A stretch of DNA of 64,000 nucleotides, taken from Enoplolaimus lenunculus (lineage: Eukaryota > Nematoda > Enoplea > Enoplida > Thoracostomopsidae). The position numbers and the translations under genes are program-made. Shown piece after piece: positions 38,001-49,982 of the stretch; position 1 is the first letter of the stretch; each line of letters begins with the position of its first letter. The DNA is taken from the NCBI GenBank assembly GCA_030248215.1, contig JASANG010001002.1, positions 43,633-107,632 of the forward strand, written 5' to 3'. Under the pieces are notes generated by a model that searched no databases, was not told where the DNA came from, and saw only the letters and a program-made list of their open reading frames with translations.

Positions 38001-41000
38001 AATGTCATACAACCAGCAGTGAACATACCACAGTCACATTAGGACTACAAAGTAACTTATGACATGTAAAGCATACTTTCGAAAAGGCGTACAAGATTAA
38101 AGACTATGTAATCTAGAAATCCTAGAACAGTACCACTATTTTAGTATCAAATAAACCTCGTAACCTGTACAAAAATGAATCACAAAAGAATCCTCATCCA
38201 CGAAATTACTAATGAACTTGTCTGCTTCTTTAAAACACACATAATAAAATTTGTACACCTTTTATCCAGCATCTTACCTTATCCGGCCAGCCGAATATTG
38301 AAAACGGAAACAATGCCGATGAGAACCAAGTATCCAGTACATCTTCATCTGCAAAAAATAAAAAATGTCACATATACAAATCAAGGATTCATTCCTTTAA
38401 ACCTCTACGCACACGTGCTTGATTCCAAAACTATGCTGAAATCCTGAATATATCTTCAAACATGACGATAAAAGCAACAAATTTCCCCATTTCAGTAAAA
38501 AACCCTTGTCCGGTCTCAAGTCTTCCTGTAACTGGAGAAAAAACTTTTTAATTCAATCATCTCTCTGACCACCGCTACCATTTTAAATCCAGAATCGCTG
38601 ATACTTACCCCAATGTAGGACAATTTTGTCTTTCGGTACACCCAATTTCGCGGATGCCTTCCCAAGAGCTTCTTCTCTCGTTCTGCCGCTAAACCAGTAA
38701 TCGTTATCCCATTGCTACAAAAACATTATATTTAATCAATAATGCTACCTTTATTCAACAAAGTCGTAGCAACAATGAAACTAAAATTAGAACACCAATC
38801 AAAATAAAATTTTGATTAAAACATACAAATTCGTTTACAAGGGAATAAAGAGTGAAATGGGGATATATCGCCAACCCCAATTTTTGAAAGACAAGAAAGA
38901 AGTGCTTTTACAGTGATAGAACAACCTGCGTTATTCGATAGTTTTTTCTTTTAAATCAGTCTACAGCCTTCCGAAATGAAATCCTACCTGCCTTTGAAAC
39001 AGTCCTGTGCTCTTGTGCCCGTACCTCAAAACGACCATTTTATTACACATCGTATTGAGACACAGCAATTAATCCATGTTACACGTCAACTCTTAAGAAT
39101 CACTCAAAAAATTACTCTACGATCTCTCCACTCCATTGAAAAAATACATTTCTAGCGACAGTAAACAGGTCGTGTTACTGTATTCAGCAGGGTGCAACCG
39201 GAATTCCGGTTCCGGTTCCGGCATTTTTTCACCTTCCGGTTCCGGTTCCGGTAAATTTTTACCGGATTTAAAAATTCCGGTGTTATAATTTGGCCGTTTT
39301 TTTAACTTTGCTAATCTTTAAGAATCTCTTTAGAAAGCCACTTGTATTCCGAATATAAGCCATTGATGGTGGATTTCACTTCAGTCGACGACGAAAATCT
39401 AAAATACAACAAATAAAATAAATATCTATGTTCGACTAAGGTTATTTCACAAATAATAGAGCAAAAAATAAGATTAAAATGAAATTTTTGGTGAAATGCA
39501 TTTTTCACTTTCCGGTTCCGGTTCCGGTAAAATTTTCAAATTCCGGTTCCGGTTCCGGTAAATTGTAATTCCGGTTGCACCCTGGTATTCAGAGGTGACT
39601 TACTTCACCTGGGGGCAGAGAATTATCTGTTGTCGATACAAAATACGCTGGTATCCTGTGACCCCACCACAACTGTCGCGATATGCACCAATCTCTGCAA
39701 CGAATAATTAATAACTTGACTAAACCCATATTACTAATTTCCTCTGCGCACCAATAGATCTGTGTGCTGAGTATGTGCCGCACGGCTATGCGAAAAATTA
39801 TATACGAAACAATTTCATTCAAAATCCTTTAAATAAACTGAAAGCATAATGATTGCCCTTGGGTTTTTCGGTCACTTAAAAAGTTCCTTCATAAAGGTGT
39901 AAATCCGTTTTCAAAATCTGTAATTAACCACATTTTTATCGTGATAGCTACGAGGCATTTCAACCTATAATCTGACAACTACCAATCAAAAATCAATGAG
40001 TATCTTCGCTTTCAAGTAAGCTTCCTTCATATTGCACTCGACCTTGGGGCTCTTGAAACCATATCGCAGTTTTCGAAATTTGCAAATTTTGGCATAAGTT
40101 AAGCTTAGGCTTCAGCTTATTGGAGATAGTGTACAGTTGACGAGCTAACCGTATATTTTCCATCCAATAATACCACGTCTTATGATGCATTTCAGGAATA
40201 ATTTTCAATGCTCCAGATTGAACAGCGCTGATAGCATCAGCTGCCATTTGATCACACCGAACATACCACTGCGCTTTTAGTAAAGGCTCAATCACGTCTT
40301 TTGAACGACTGCAACATATTACTTATTTTACCGACAATACTAGATACTAGATAGATAGATAAACAGAGATATGCCGGAAGAAGGATATTCGAAAACAAAC
40401 GAAAATAGACTCTGTAAACTCTGTAAATGCTTATACCGCTATACTAAGGTTTACTACTGCGCTTACACGTAAACTGTGCCCTTGCAATGACTTCATATAA
40501 TCTAAAATAAGGCCTCTCCCAGTCCTTCAACCATTTTGATGTCTCTAAAGCGGCACAACCTTGCGTTTAACTAAACTGAGCAAAACGGAACATCGTTTGA
40601 GGACTACGATGATAATGTCTCAAACTGCACCAAGGCTAGCATCTTCTCAATATTACCTACAAATCGGCACAACCATAGGATTCTCTTCAATGCCGCGGTA
40701 CAATGTTCGTTCTTTCAACGATTGTAAAACTTGCTTCCGAGCTTCAAACCTTGGCATACCCTGAAAAATCAATCAAAACAGTAAATTCTTCCGTCTAAAC
40801 ATCGAATTATCTCTGCACACTAATAGCAAGGTGCACCTGGAACACCGGTTGCCGACGAGAAATCCTGTATTTTAGCATTATATCGAACCAATTAAAGTAC
40901 AGTATTTAGTGTTAGACAACACAAAACCTACTGAAAAGTTCCCGCAAGAGTCAGTCATCATACCGTCTTCACCAATACACGTAATAAACGGTAGATTGTG

Positions 41001-44000
41001 GCGTTTTCCAACTTCATAATCGTTATGATCATGCGCTGGAGTGATTTTGACAGCACCTACAACCAAATATACTACTCAAAACTGAAAATGTGCCAGAATT
41101 CCTAAGTGAAATTTCAAAGCAAAGCTTTTAAAACGAATTCGGTGCTTGGAATAGGTCAGAATTTCGACTTGATATAAAAACAACAAAAAGATTGACATTT
41201 GAATTTCCTGAAAAAAAAGGATTATGTTTGTCATAAACAAATTGTTTGCTTAAAATGTAAGAAGTGTAAAACTTTTTATAAGGCGAATGCACTACCTTAG
41301 ACTGATCATTACCAATGGAGCCAACATATTAGTCATTTTCGAGCGAGGGCCCCGAATGATAAAAAATTCTAAGTATCTCACTGGATACCACTACCTACCT
41401 ACCCCCACCAATCCACTAAAACATACCTGTTCCAAACGACATATCAACAAACTCATCACAAATAATGGGTAGCATACGATCGACAAACGGATGCGCGCAG
41501 CGTTTACCATGCAAATGCTTGTAGCGTTCATCTGCTGGATGTACACATATTGCCGTATCACCAAGCATTGTTTCAATACGTGTTGTTGCAACTACCACTT
41601 CTTCATCTGAAAAAGACAACGAAACAATTAGCAAAACCAAACCCAGATCGACGTGGTATAAGTCGTAGGCGAAAAAACTATTCACCCTCATCTAGAATTA
41701 GGCGGGCAAATCAAATAAAATGAACATTTTTAAAATATGTTGCCCTCTCAGTTACAAACAACCGAGACCCAGGAAGCTAAACAGTAGGCAGAAAATTATT
41801 CATACCTCTTTGATTAGGTTGGAAAATTAAAATCTACTTTTCTTAAGTTAATAATTTTTCACAATTCAACTAAAACGAAACTTCATGAACCGAATGGCAA
41901 CCATACTGGCTATGGTTCAAGCACAACTTAAAACGCAAAAAAGTTTAGTCTTCCATACTCGAATCTGTAATTTGGTACGCGAATGAAATTAGCACGCCAA
42001 ATTCAACTTTGTCTTTATATCCAGGAACGTCTAATAATGTTCGGCCAGACAATTCACGCTTGTCTACCTGAAAGCAAAATAAAAAACAAACGTTATTATC
42101 CAAAATATTAACGCTTGACCATAATCAAAAGCTAATACATGCCCCTTCCAGTTTGAAAAAATATGATTCCTGGCATGAGCCAGCAAATATTATTAATTAC
42201 ATAAAGAAGCAAACTTACGATTTCTCGCATATACCTCTGGTTTATTACGGTTCTCTTACGATAGCAGTCGTTCAAAACCTCACCAAACGGAAAAGTATTT
42301 TATGCAACCTCGATCAAAAAGATTTAAAAAGTCTTACAATTTCAAATCCTTAAACATGCTAGAAATATAACTTCAAACATTTTGCAAAATTATCATTACT
42401 TCAATATCAGAAATTGCCGACCGCAGCGTACACGACCAGTTCACTAAACGATTACTTCTGTAAATAGATCCATCTTCATGCAGACGGACAAATGCTTCTG
42501 TCACTGCGCGACACATTTTCTGAAAACCACAATGAAATATGAAATTTTAGTATTAGACAGAAAATTATTAATCTCTATCAAATATTTAGTTTCAAAATAA
42601 TCTATTTAGAATCGCGATTACAAATTCATCGGATTTACACTGACGCAAACCATGAACACTAATTGGCTGCATAAAACATGTTATATTTTAAACTTAGGTA
42701 GACTCTGAAAGCGTCACATTTCAATCAGGTTTGTTTCAACTTAGAAGTAACCTTCAATACATTTTGGCTACATTCGGAGACAAAAAATGGCAATTTTTAG
42801 TCCAATTAAAAATATTTTTACCTCCCTCATTTTTCGGCTCCCCCAGCTCCTCTCACGTTAGTAGGGGGCTTCCCCCACTTGCCGGCAGCCTAGAGAAACC
42901 CCAGAGCCAAACACACAATGGTAGCAAAAGTTCAAAATTGCCAAATACGATATTACGCAATACATAATGATAGATACGCGCTGCTACACTAACAGGATCC
43001 ATTGTAAAACAAGCTCGGTCCCAGTCCACGGATGAACCCAGCGCCTTCAGCTGTTCATAAATTGTGAAACCTTTCCTGCAATCAATGTCAATGGAAATTG
43101 AAGCCATAACACAAACAATTATAGCGCTGAAGTAAACATTTCCAAAAATTGTTACAATTTTATATGGTGACACAAACGTGTAATATTTCAGCCACTCAAA
43201 CTTTAAACAATTAACATATCTTAATCAGTCGAACGGTTTTCAAATGCTGGCCTCACTTTAGAGAACAAAAACAAAACTTTGAAATACAAATTCCATTCAA
43301 CAAATTTCGAAACAGTAAACTTCGGTCTTGGTACACACGAGTGCATGCAGCAAAAAATGGCATATCCTCTTCGAAAAATTTCTGGGATATCCAAAAATGG
43401 TAAAGGTCCTTCTTACGAATAATTTTCAAGTAAAAGCTTGAATTACATTTCTGACAGGTTTACGTACAAAACAGTATCAGATCGCGTTCCTCTCCCTCGA
43501 ATTTTTTGCTACACCACTGCTGGTACATTTCCATAAGAAAACGGTAAGGTGTACTCTTACTCATTTTTCCATTTCCAAACTTCATCAACAAACGAATCTC
43601 GTCCCAAATCATGCCGTGTCTGCTTTCGTTCACGCCAAATTTTCTTCTCAACAACTACTTGCGTTGCGATACCCGCATGATCACAGCCAGGATTCCATAG
43701 CGCAACTGCACCGTTCATACGATGCCTAAAGGGGCGTAAATATTCTTCAATTATCTTTGTTCACGAGTTCCGCAATTGCCCAACCCTTCTTTAAATTTTA
43801 GACACACATTTGATGACGGTACAAACATTTCAACCCACTTCTAGCAAAATGTATTCTCAACAGTGTACAACACAGAGCGAGATAATGTATCGCATATTTC
43901 GACAAAAAGTAAAACTAAACCACTTCTGTTTAATAATAATTGATATAGTTTCTTTTTCTTATAATTTAGTTCCAACAGAGTCTTCTGTGTTTTTATTTCC

Positions 44001-45646
44001 AACATAAGTCGCCACTAATTATTTTAATATTTTCAACAAAGGTTTAATATAGAGGTACGTTATACTATACACCAATGAATATTTGTCAATGTAAAATACG
44101 GAGCCGGATGAAGATTTTGCTGGAGCCGGTTATTCGGTCGTATCCTGCCTTTCAAAATTTAAACATAATCGTATACCTCTTAGACCAATTTCTTGATAAT
44201 ATTAAAAAGTATATAAATTTAAATTGAACTTACCATCTAACAATAGCGTCTTCAACCGAATTTGTTAACGCGTGGCCCAAATGAAGCGACCCAGTTACGT
44301 TAGGAGGAGGAATGACCATCACAAATTTTGGCTCATTTCCATTTTTAGTCTGCAATTAACATATAACTAAAGCCAGTTTCTAATAGCCGGTAAAACTATA
44401 AATTGAAAACCACTTAGAGTTGCAACATTTTGCAAAATAAATAACAGAACCCCGCCCCGTAATTTTTTAAAATCAAAGTATCGCACGTGGAAATTTTAAA
44501 AAGCGGTAGCCACACTTGCTATTGATTTACTATCAAAAGCTAAAGTGATATATCTGTACAAACCTTGTTGGCTTACATTATACTCTGGCTTAAAAAATCC
44601 TTCCTTTTCCCACCATGCGTACCACGCGGCTTCCACATATCGTGGACTGTACGCAGAGGGAAGTTCACAAGAAGTGTCTGTAACAAAATAAACTATCATC
44701 TAAAAATGTCAGCAATGGTCAATTCTTACTTACAATGCACTGAACATTAAAATCTACCGGGGAACAAAGAGAGTCTCATTTGTGCAAAATAAAGTTTTGT
44801 TACGTTACGTATATAAAATCCGCGACTAAAGCAGCTTGTATTGCCAGGGATGATCCAAGTAAGACCACAAGACAGATAAATTATACCACGAACAAAATTT
44901 CTAACATTTTATAGCTAACTAAAGAATATATACGCTAAATTATTTATTTCAAAGATTAAATTATATACGAGCCGCTGTCCAAACTTACACTGACGGCCAC
45001 TGCTATGTTCACTTTTATACGATCTTTAGAGAATGAAAAACATTCTGGTCGAAACGCATTTTTGTTTCAAACAACTCACAAACTGACCTTTCTTATCACC
45101 ATGCTTAGTTTCAATATCATAAGTAACAACATCTTTGGCCTTCTTTTCCTTTGGTTTCTTCCCCTACAAACGAATTCAGCACTAATTAATATTTTCTAAT
45201 TTTCACTACAGAAACAAAATTACGAATAAGATATTCCGAAATCAGAAAACAATGATCAGGATTAGATATTTCAAAAATAAACTAAAACAGCAGATTTCAT
45301 TTCGACTACAACCTAAATCTTAAATACTAAAACAATTAAAACACACTTCAGTTTTTTCACCAAATGGTTTCTTCTGTTGTTTTTGCATAAATTTTTCTAA
45401 TTTTGCTTGTTTTTGAGCCTCTTTCTTCAATTGTGCCGGTGTTTTTGGCTTTTCGGAGCCTGGTTGTGCCTTCTTTTCAGCAGTAGATGCACTCAATTTA
45501 GTGTTCTCAACTGCAGCGCTAGTATTTGGCTGACACAAAACATCATTCTTTCGAAATCTACAACAAACAAAACAAAATATTAAAAACAACACAGCCAAAA
45601 TTTGGAAAAAACACACTGCATTTTTACCTTGAATAATATCTTGCAT
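32031..45646 (-). CDS. VARS1: Valyl-tRNA synthetase, cytosolic type, ~1045 aa, 25 exons
   Basis: Class Ia synthetase charging tRNA-Val. Exons in transcript order: 45646-45628, 45510-45347, 45163-45088, 44677-44577, 44349-44234, 43725-43561, 43075-42994, 42519-42400, 42067-41959, 41606-41427, 41056-40932, 40760-40657, 40308-40150, 39694-39604, 38714-38609, 38348-38278, 37980-37855, 37389-37216, 36189-36111, 35755-35628, 35200-35045, 34675-34466, 34093-33979, 32587-32412, 32216-32031. Visible: lysine-rich N-terminal extension ([20 protein letters not shown]), [22 protein letters not shown] at 143-146, editing-domain segments ([30 protein letters not shown]), [22 protein letters not shown] at 652-656, anticodon-binding domain and C-terminal coil. 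It lacks the GST-like domain of vertebrate VARS1. The first two exons are tentative: the second could instead start at 45557 in another phase. A GTAAGT at 32069 could splice on to an unseen last exon. Confidence 0.93.
32985..33902. other. Base-skewed low-complexity block in ValRS intron
   Basis: From about 32985 to 33300 the + strand is T/G/C with very few A and long T runs. From about 33300 to 33902 it is A/C/T with almost no G; 33569-33902 contains none. The block lies in the intron between ValRS exons 34093-33979 and 32587-32412. Reading frames over it are compositional noise. It may be real low-complexity DNA or poor base calling or assembly. Confidence 0.7.
34946..35020 (-). repeat. tRNA-derived element or tRNA pseudogene
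   Basis: On the minus strand an A-box-like TAGCTCAGCGGGTA is followed by a B-box-like GGGTTCGAAACC in a good T-arm (stem GCGGG/CCTGC around TTCGAAA). Ends TGCG and CGCA can pair. The D-arm and anticodon arm do not fold well, so a working tRNA is unlikely. It lies in the ValRS intron between 35045 and 34675 and may be the head of a tRNA-derived SINE extending toward about 34790. Confidence 0.55.
36841..37034. mobile_element. Fold-back element in ValRS intron (GCAGCACCTAT family)
   Basis: The left arm GTGCAGCACCTAT and the right arm GATAGGTGCTATATGC form imperfect inverted repeats. A one-armed relative is at about 36479-36540 and a fuller copy at 61965-62187. Short pieces occur near 18898, 37775 and 53538. 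Confidence 0.5.
39188..39584. mobile_element. hAT-like MITE in ValRS intron
   Basis: Perfect 8-bp duplications GTATTCAG (39180-39187 and 39585-39592) flank CAGGGTGCAACCGGAATTCC and GGAATTACAATTTACCGG-side repeats ending GGTTGCACCCTG on the + strand. Many TTCCGG motifs lie near both ends. The right end lies only about 20 bp from the 5' splice site of exon 39694-39604. Confidence 0.85.
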
Positions 45647-45914
45647 TATTACAGTTTTAAACAAACTAGGTATGGATTACCCACGCTTGTGGCGTAAACA
45701 GTAACCATAAACTAGCTAAATTTAATACTACATGTCAACTCTACAAATATTTTTCGAAAATTCTATATCCTCGCTCCAAAGTATATAATATTTCCCTTTA
45801 ATGGCTTAATCGCAGTATCTTGAAATATACAAATACTATCCAAACGTTAAGAAGCAAATTTCCGTCGTGCAAATCTGACTTAATAGATACTTATTCAGTA
45901 ACATAACGCAAACT

Positions 45915-46253
45915 CTACTGAGCAATATCTTCATTCGTAAAAGATTTCATGTGTTTGAACCAACGCAACAAGTGAGGGTGGTCCTTGGCTTCAAATTCAG
46001 ATATAACACTATGAACATCAAAATCTCTGGCAGTTGGAGTGAATCTAAAATAATAAAAATTCCATAAGCATACACATGTAGCTGATTTATATACCGCAAA
46101 GGCGGCAAAAAGCCTTTCATAACGTGAATTCTCATGTAAGTTCCGGTCCAGATCATAACTAAACTCAAAATGACAACTGAACCGAGAACAAGGACATCTA
46201 GAAACAAAAACCAATGTTCATTAAGTAATGCAAAACCACATACCCTTCCACAT
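45915..46253 (-). CDS. Small single-pass membrane protein, 80 aa, 3 exons
   Basis: Exons 46253-46244, 46197-46095 and 46044-45915 join with introns of about 46 and 50 nt in consistent phases (243 nt). The protein starts MWKDVLVLGSVVILSLVMIW: an N-terminal membrane helix (about residues 5-21), then a basic stretch, then a mainly charged, probably helical tail with HPHLLRWFKHMKSF. I do not recognise the family. The tail resembles a motif of elongation-factor-1B GST-like domains, but the membrane helix and the length do not fit. A size similar to mitochondrial inner-membrane accessory subunits is only suggestive. The stop is about 270 bp upstream of the ValRS start on the same strand, and a TTGCAG acceptor ends immediately before CTATG. 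Confidence 0.7.
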
Positions 46254-48165
46254 AGCTGCAACGTGACAAAAAATTGTTGAGTTGGGAGAAATCAACATGA
46301 GTGCGAACACAATTCTTTGTAGACATGATTTAATAACAAATAAAGCCAACTTTATCTGTAAAAGAATGTAACTACACATAACAAGTAACAGAACATGAAG
46401 CTATTATAACGATCGTTCGGTGTAATTAAATCAACGTATGGCATTTTATATTTCGTGAAATACGTTTTAAAGATAACGAGACGAGACATACAATTCCCAA
46501 CGCTATAATGAACACCGAAGCATTACCCTAGTATAACCCATCGTGCTCGAAACTACTGTCAGATCTATTTTCGACACGCTCGTGAGATCACAGTACAAGC
46601 ATAAACATTACATTCAAGCTAGATAAAAATTGCAACAAAAAGTGAAATTTTCTGGTCACTAGCAAAGTCATTACGTCAATAAAAAAAATGAATTTCATAT
46701 TAAATTTCAGGTTTTGCTAGGATACCATGACCGGTAGAAATCAACTAGCCAACAAGAGGGTATCGGGCAACGCCTGTTGCAAAAAGCCACAAATGTTGCA
46801 AAAATACGACTGTTTTAAGCAAAACGACAGCCAAAATCCAAATCTTTATTTTATCTTATTTCCAGGGTTTCCTTTTATAATTAGTGGAATCTTCTCCCCG
46901 TTTTGAGTTTGAAAGTTTCAAACATATACAAATTATGCGGGGTTTACATTTTGGTGCACTCAGGAACACATTTTGTCTCTATTACATTACCTGGTAACAT
47001 TTTGTCTGCTCGTCAAACCGCTATCAAAGTCAAAAATTTGAATTGTCTCCTATCTTAGTGTGACATTAACTGTTTGTACTGCAATATCATATAAGTATGA
47101 TATTTAAAATACTGTCTGCGAATATCATATGATTATGTCTGAAAATGTCTGCAAGGTTATGGTAATATAAACTGGCCTGAACGTCCTGTACCATGTAATA
47201 TGATATAAAAAATTGAAATCTGAATTATTTAACTTATGAATCGTAATCATTTAGTGCCGCCTAACTGTTAACCAGTTGCACGTAAATTACATTGAACCGC
47301 ATAATATCATGTTAGAGTTTTGGAATATCATACAGTATTCGGATAAATATCCAATGTTATCATGAGACTTTTATGGGGATTTGTATGCGATGACCGCTTG
47401 AGATGAGGGGTTTGCAAGCCATAATTGTTTTGTAGTTTAAAAGCCGGAAGTCAGCATAATTGGCAGTAGCCGGAATTGAAACCGGATGATATGCAAAATT
47501 ATTAGTTTAAAGATAAAGTATATTAAATTTAAATTTGCTATTTTAGCGACTAAGTATATATAAAAAGTTGGTTATAAACTTTTTTAAATTTCCGACAATT
47601 AATCGTCAAAATCGTTTAAAAATTCACAAAAAAAATTCAGTCCCAAATATGAAATAATTTTAGGGCGGTCATAAGAAGGTTTATTTACAGAATTTTCTTG
47701 CTCTACAACTTTTGAGAGGAATATTAAAACAAAATTAAGCATAAGGAAACTGTTAAATTATTGAAGGTAAATTCTTATTTTTGTATCAAAAACATTGCAG
47801 CGGAAAAATTTTCTCTTATTTTAGACAGTAGGTATGTCGCGGAGTAGACCATAGGAATTTTTCATTATTAGTTATACGTAAGTATCGCGTACTTTTCATT
47901 ACAAATGTACTTCAAACGATCGATATGAAACAAAAATTACTAAATTCATTCAAAATATTATAAAATGTTCTGTGCTTCCGTTATTTTTTCTTTAAGGTTT
48001 TAGAAAACCAAACGAATATTTGCTCTTCTCAATTGTATTGGCAGAAAATAAAACATCTCTGAAACTTTTATACTTCAATAACAGTTTTTTGTTTCCGTTT
48101 TCTTTTAAAGTTTGACTGCTATGAGATTTTGCTTCCCTTATTTTTACTATCTGTTTATACCCTCA

Positions 48166-48410
48166 ATTCCAATGACATGATTAATCAACTCAGAGAGAAA
48201 CTGAGAATTTGTTATTTCTGGTTATTTCAAGGTTAATAGTAACTATTAACTTACTCTGAGCTGATTTAATTCGGGGTGAGTTGATGAACTCAGAACGAGT
48301 TCAATAAATTCAGAATTTTGACTTCTGAAAGACCGAATTCAGAACTCAAGCTTTCGAGTGGATTCAACTCATTATAAGTTGAAATCAACTCACTGGAATT
48401 TATAGTTCTG
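48166..48410. mobile_element. Palindromic MITE rich in AACTCA/TGAGTT
   Basis: The opening GATTAATCAACTCAGAGAG and closing AAATCAACTCACTGGAATT motifs, with dense AACTCAG/CTGAGTT repeats between, match the two copies inside intron 1 of the tandem ligand-binding gene (54289-54542 and 54617-54864). Confidence 0.6.
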
Positions 48411-48596
48411 GCAAAAATGATTGTATATCTGAGTTGGCAAAATATATAAATTTACTATTTTACTGAGAAATAAAGTAAAAAACATACTATTTGCATCGTA
48501 GACAGAAATTCCAGGTTCGGTCACGCAACTTTTTTGCCCGTTTTGGCGTTAAAGTACGGAAATTGAAATCACCAACCGGAATCTTGTGGAAATTTT

Positions 48597-48767
48597 GGCC
48601 AATGTTACTTTAAGAGACGTAAACAGTAGATTTAAAGCCTACTCGTGAGCCTAAAGCCTAAACCTAAGCTTATTAGCGTAAGCAAAGAAATGTATATAAT
48701 CTGGAATCTGAACCCATTCTTTTACTGACCGAACAGAAACCTGGACTCCGTAAAAGTAACATGGGCT
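48597..48767. mobile_element. TTAGGC-family hAT-like MITE copy
   Basis: Ends GGCCAATGTTACTTTAAG and GTAAAAGTAACATGGGCT, with flanks GAAATTTT and GAAAATTTT that differ by one base. It is in reverse orientation relative to most copies. Confidence 0.65.
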
Positions 48768-49073
48768 GAAAATTTTCTACGTTATAGATTTTGAGGTATG
48801 CTGTTTTGAACGGTCTCGTCTAATGTCACTGACCTCTCTGGCTTAAATGTCACAACCCAAAGTTTGAAAATTATACTATATTCAACCATGGCGAACCAAC
48901 GTCCAATTTGATGCACGTGACATTAAACCTTGTTAAGTTTATACTTTGCAAATAGTAAACATACTACAGTACAGATAGCAATTGCTCACAGCAACGGTAT
49001 GTATCTTTATCTTGTATTAAACATTCCTGGATTATTACAAATTTTGAACGTTAGGAACGCTAACGTGAATTTT

Positions 49074-49118
49074 ACACTGCAAAAAATGGTGAGTCAAATT
49101 GACTCTCCGAAATATTTA
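49074..49118. mobile_element. Half copy of the CACTGCAAAAAATGGTGAGTC element
   Basis: It has the left terminal CACTGCAAAAAATGGTGAGT and the following GACTCTCCGAAATA of the family, then diverges. The right half is absent. Confidence 0.6.
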
Positions 49119-49575
49119 GTCTCATCTCGTCTATGACAGGCTGCATTTCATTTATATCCAAAAGGGTCCGTCATATCCATACTTAGACGCTACAGTTCTT
49201 ACCAGCCGATTTCTCAAGGAAAACATCCTAGACGGAAGTAGTCGACTGGGCTAATTCCAAGAACCGGAAGAGGAGGAATTAGCCTGAAGCAAAACTGGCA
49301 TCATATACTAAAACATATACCATCTGAAAAACGGATATGATTCCGAAAAACGGTCCGAATTCTGATCCATGCATGAGCTTTACAGCTCAAGCCTAATCCT
49401 GAAAATTGGTCGAAAGCTTAAACTCTGCGGAGGGCTAAAAATGTTTCAGGAGCGGCATACAAGTATTTCTGTTGGAAACTGCAAGGAAGGTTGAAAATTT
49501 TCTATGTAGTCTAGCCAAAATTACTCCTGAGCGTCCCTGGCTCCCTCTTGACCGCTTACTCTGACTCAAGACATT

Positions 49576-49786
49576 GGCCCATGTTACTTTAAAGGGCGTC
49601 CAGGTTTCTGGTGGGTCTTTTAAAAGAGTAGGTTTAGATTCTAGATAACATTTTTTGGCTTAGGCTTAGGTTTTTGCTTAGGATTAGGTTCAAAGCTTAG
49701 GCTTATGAACTCATTTTAGCAATGCTTACACTTAGGCTTAGGAATACGCTTAATCTACTGTTACGCCCCTTAAATTAACATTGGCC
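49576..49786. mobile_element. TTAGGC-bearing hAT-like MITE
   Basis: Perfect 8-bp duplications AAGACATT (49568-49575 and 49787-49794) flank GGCCCATGTTACTTTAAAGG and TTAAATTAACATTGGCC. It contains several TTAGGC units and the GGTTTCTGGTGGGTC motif. Confidence 0.85.
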
Positions 49787-49982
49787 AAGACATTAAATAT
49801 ATTTTTTTTACTTTCTGTGGTGCTATGTTTTGAAAAGTTCTGAAAACGTGTAATTTTGCAAAAATATATATTAATATTTTCAAAAAATTTAAACTTCAAA
49901 AACTTTCAGCACACGAGATTTGGCCTGAAACTAAAGTTATATTTTACAAAAAAAATTTGAATTCTCAAACAATTTCACATTT

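Larger units (their letters stand above)
46254..49982. other. Repeat-filled spacer
   Basis: No gene was found between the small membrane protein and the single ligand-binding-domain gene. It holds remnants of at least four element families: 47900-48160 resembles part of 62872-63181, and others lie at 48166-48410, 48597-48767, 49074-49118 and 49576-49786. Confidence 0.5.

Noticed and set aside
45915-46214. GST-C/elongation factor 1B-like protein
   Set aside because: The HPHLLRWFKHMKSF resemblance is short, and the splice phases join it to a membrane helix instead.
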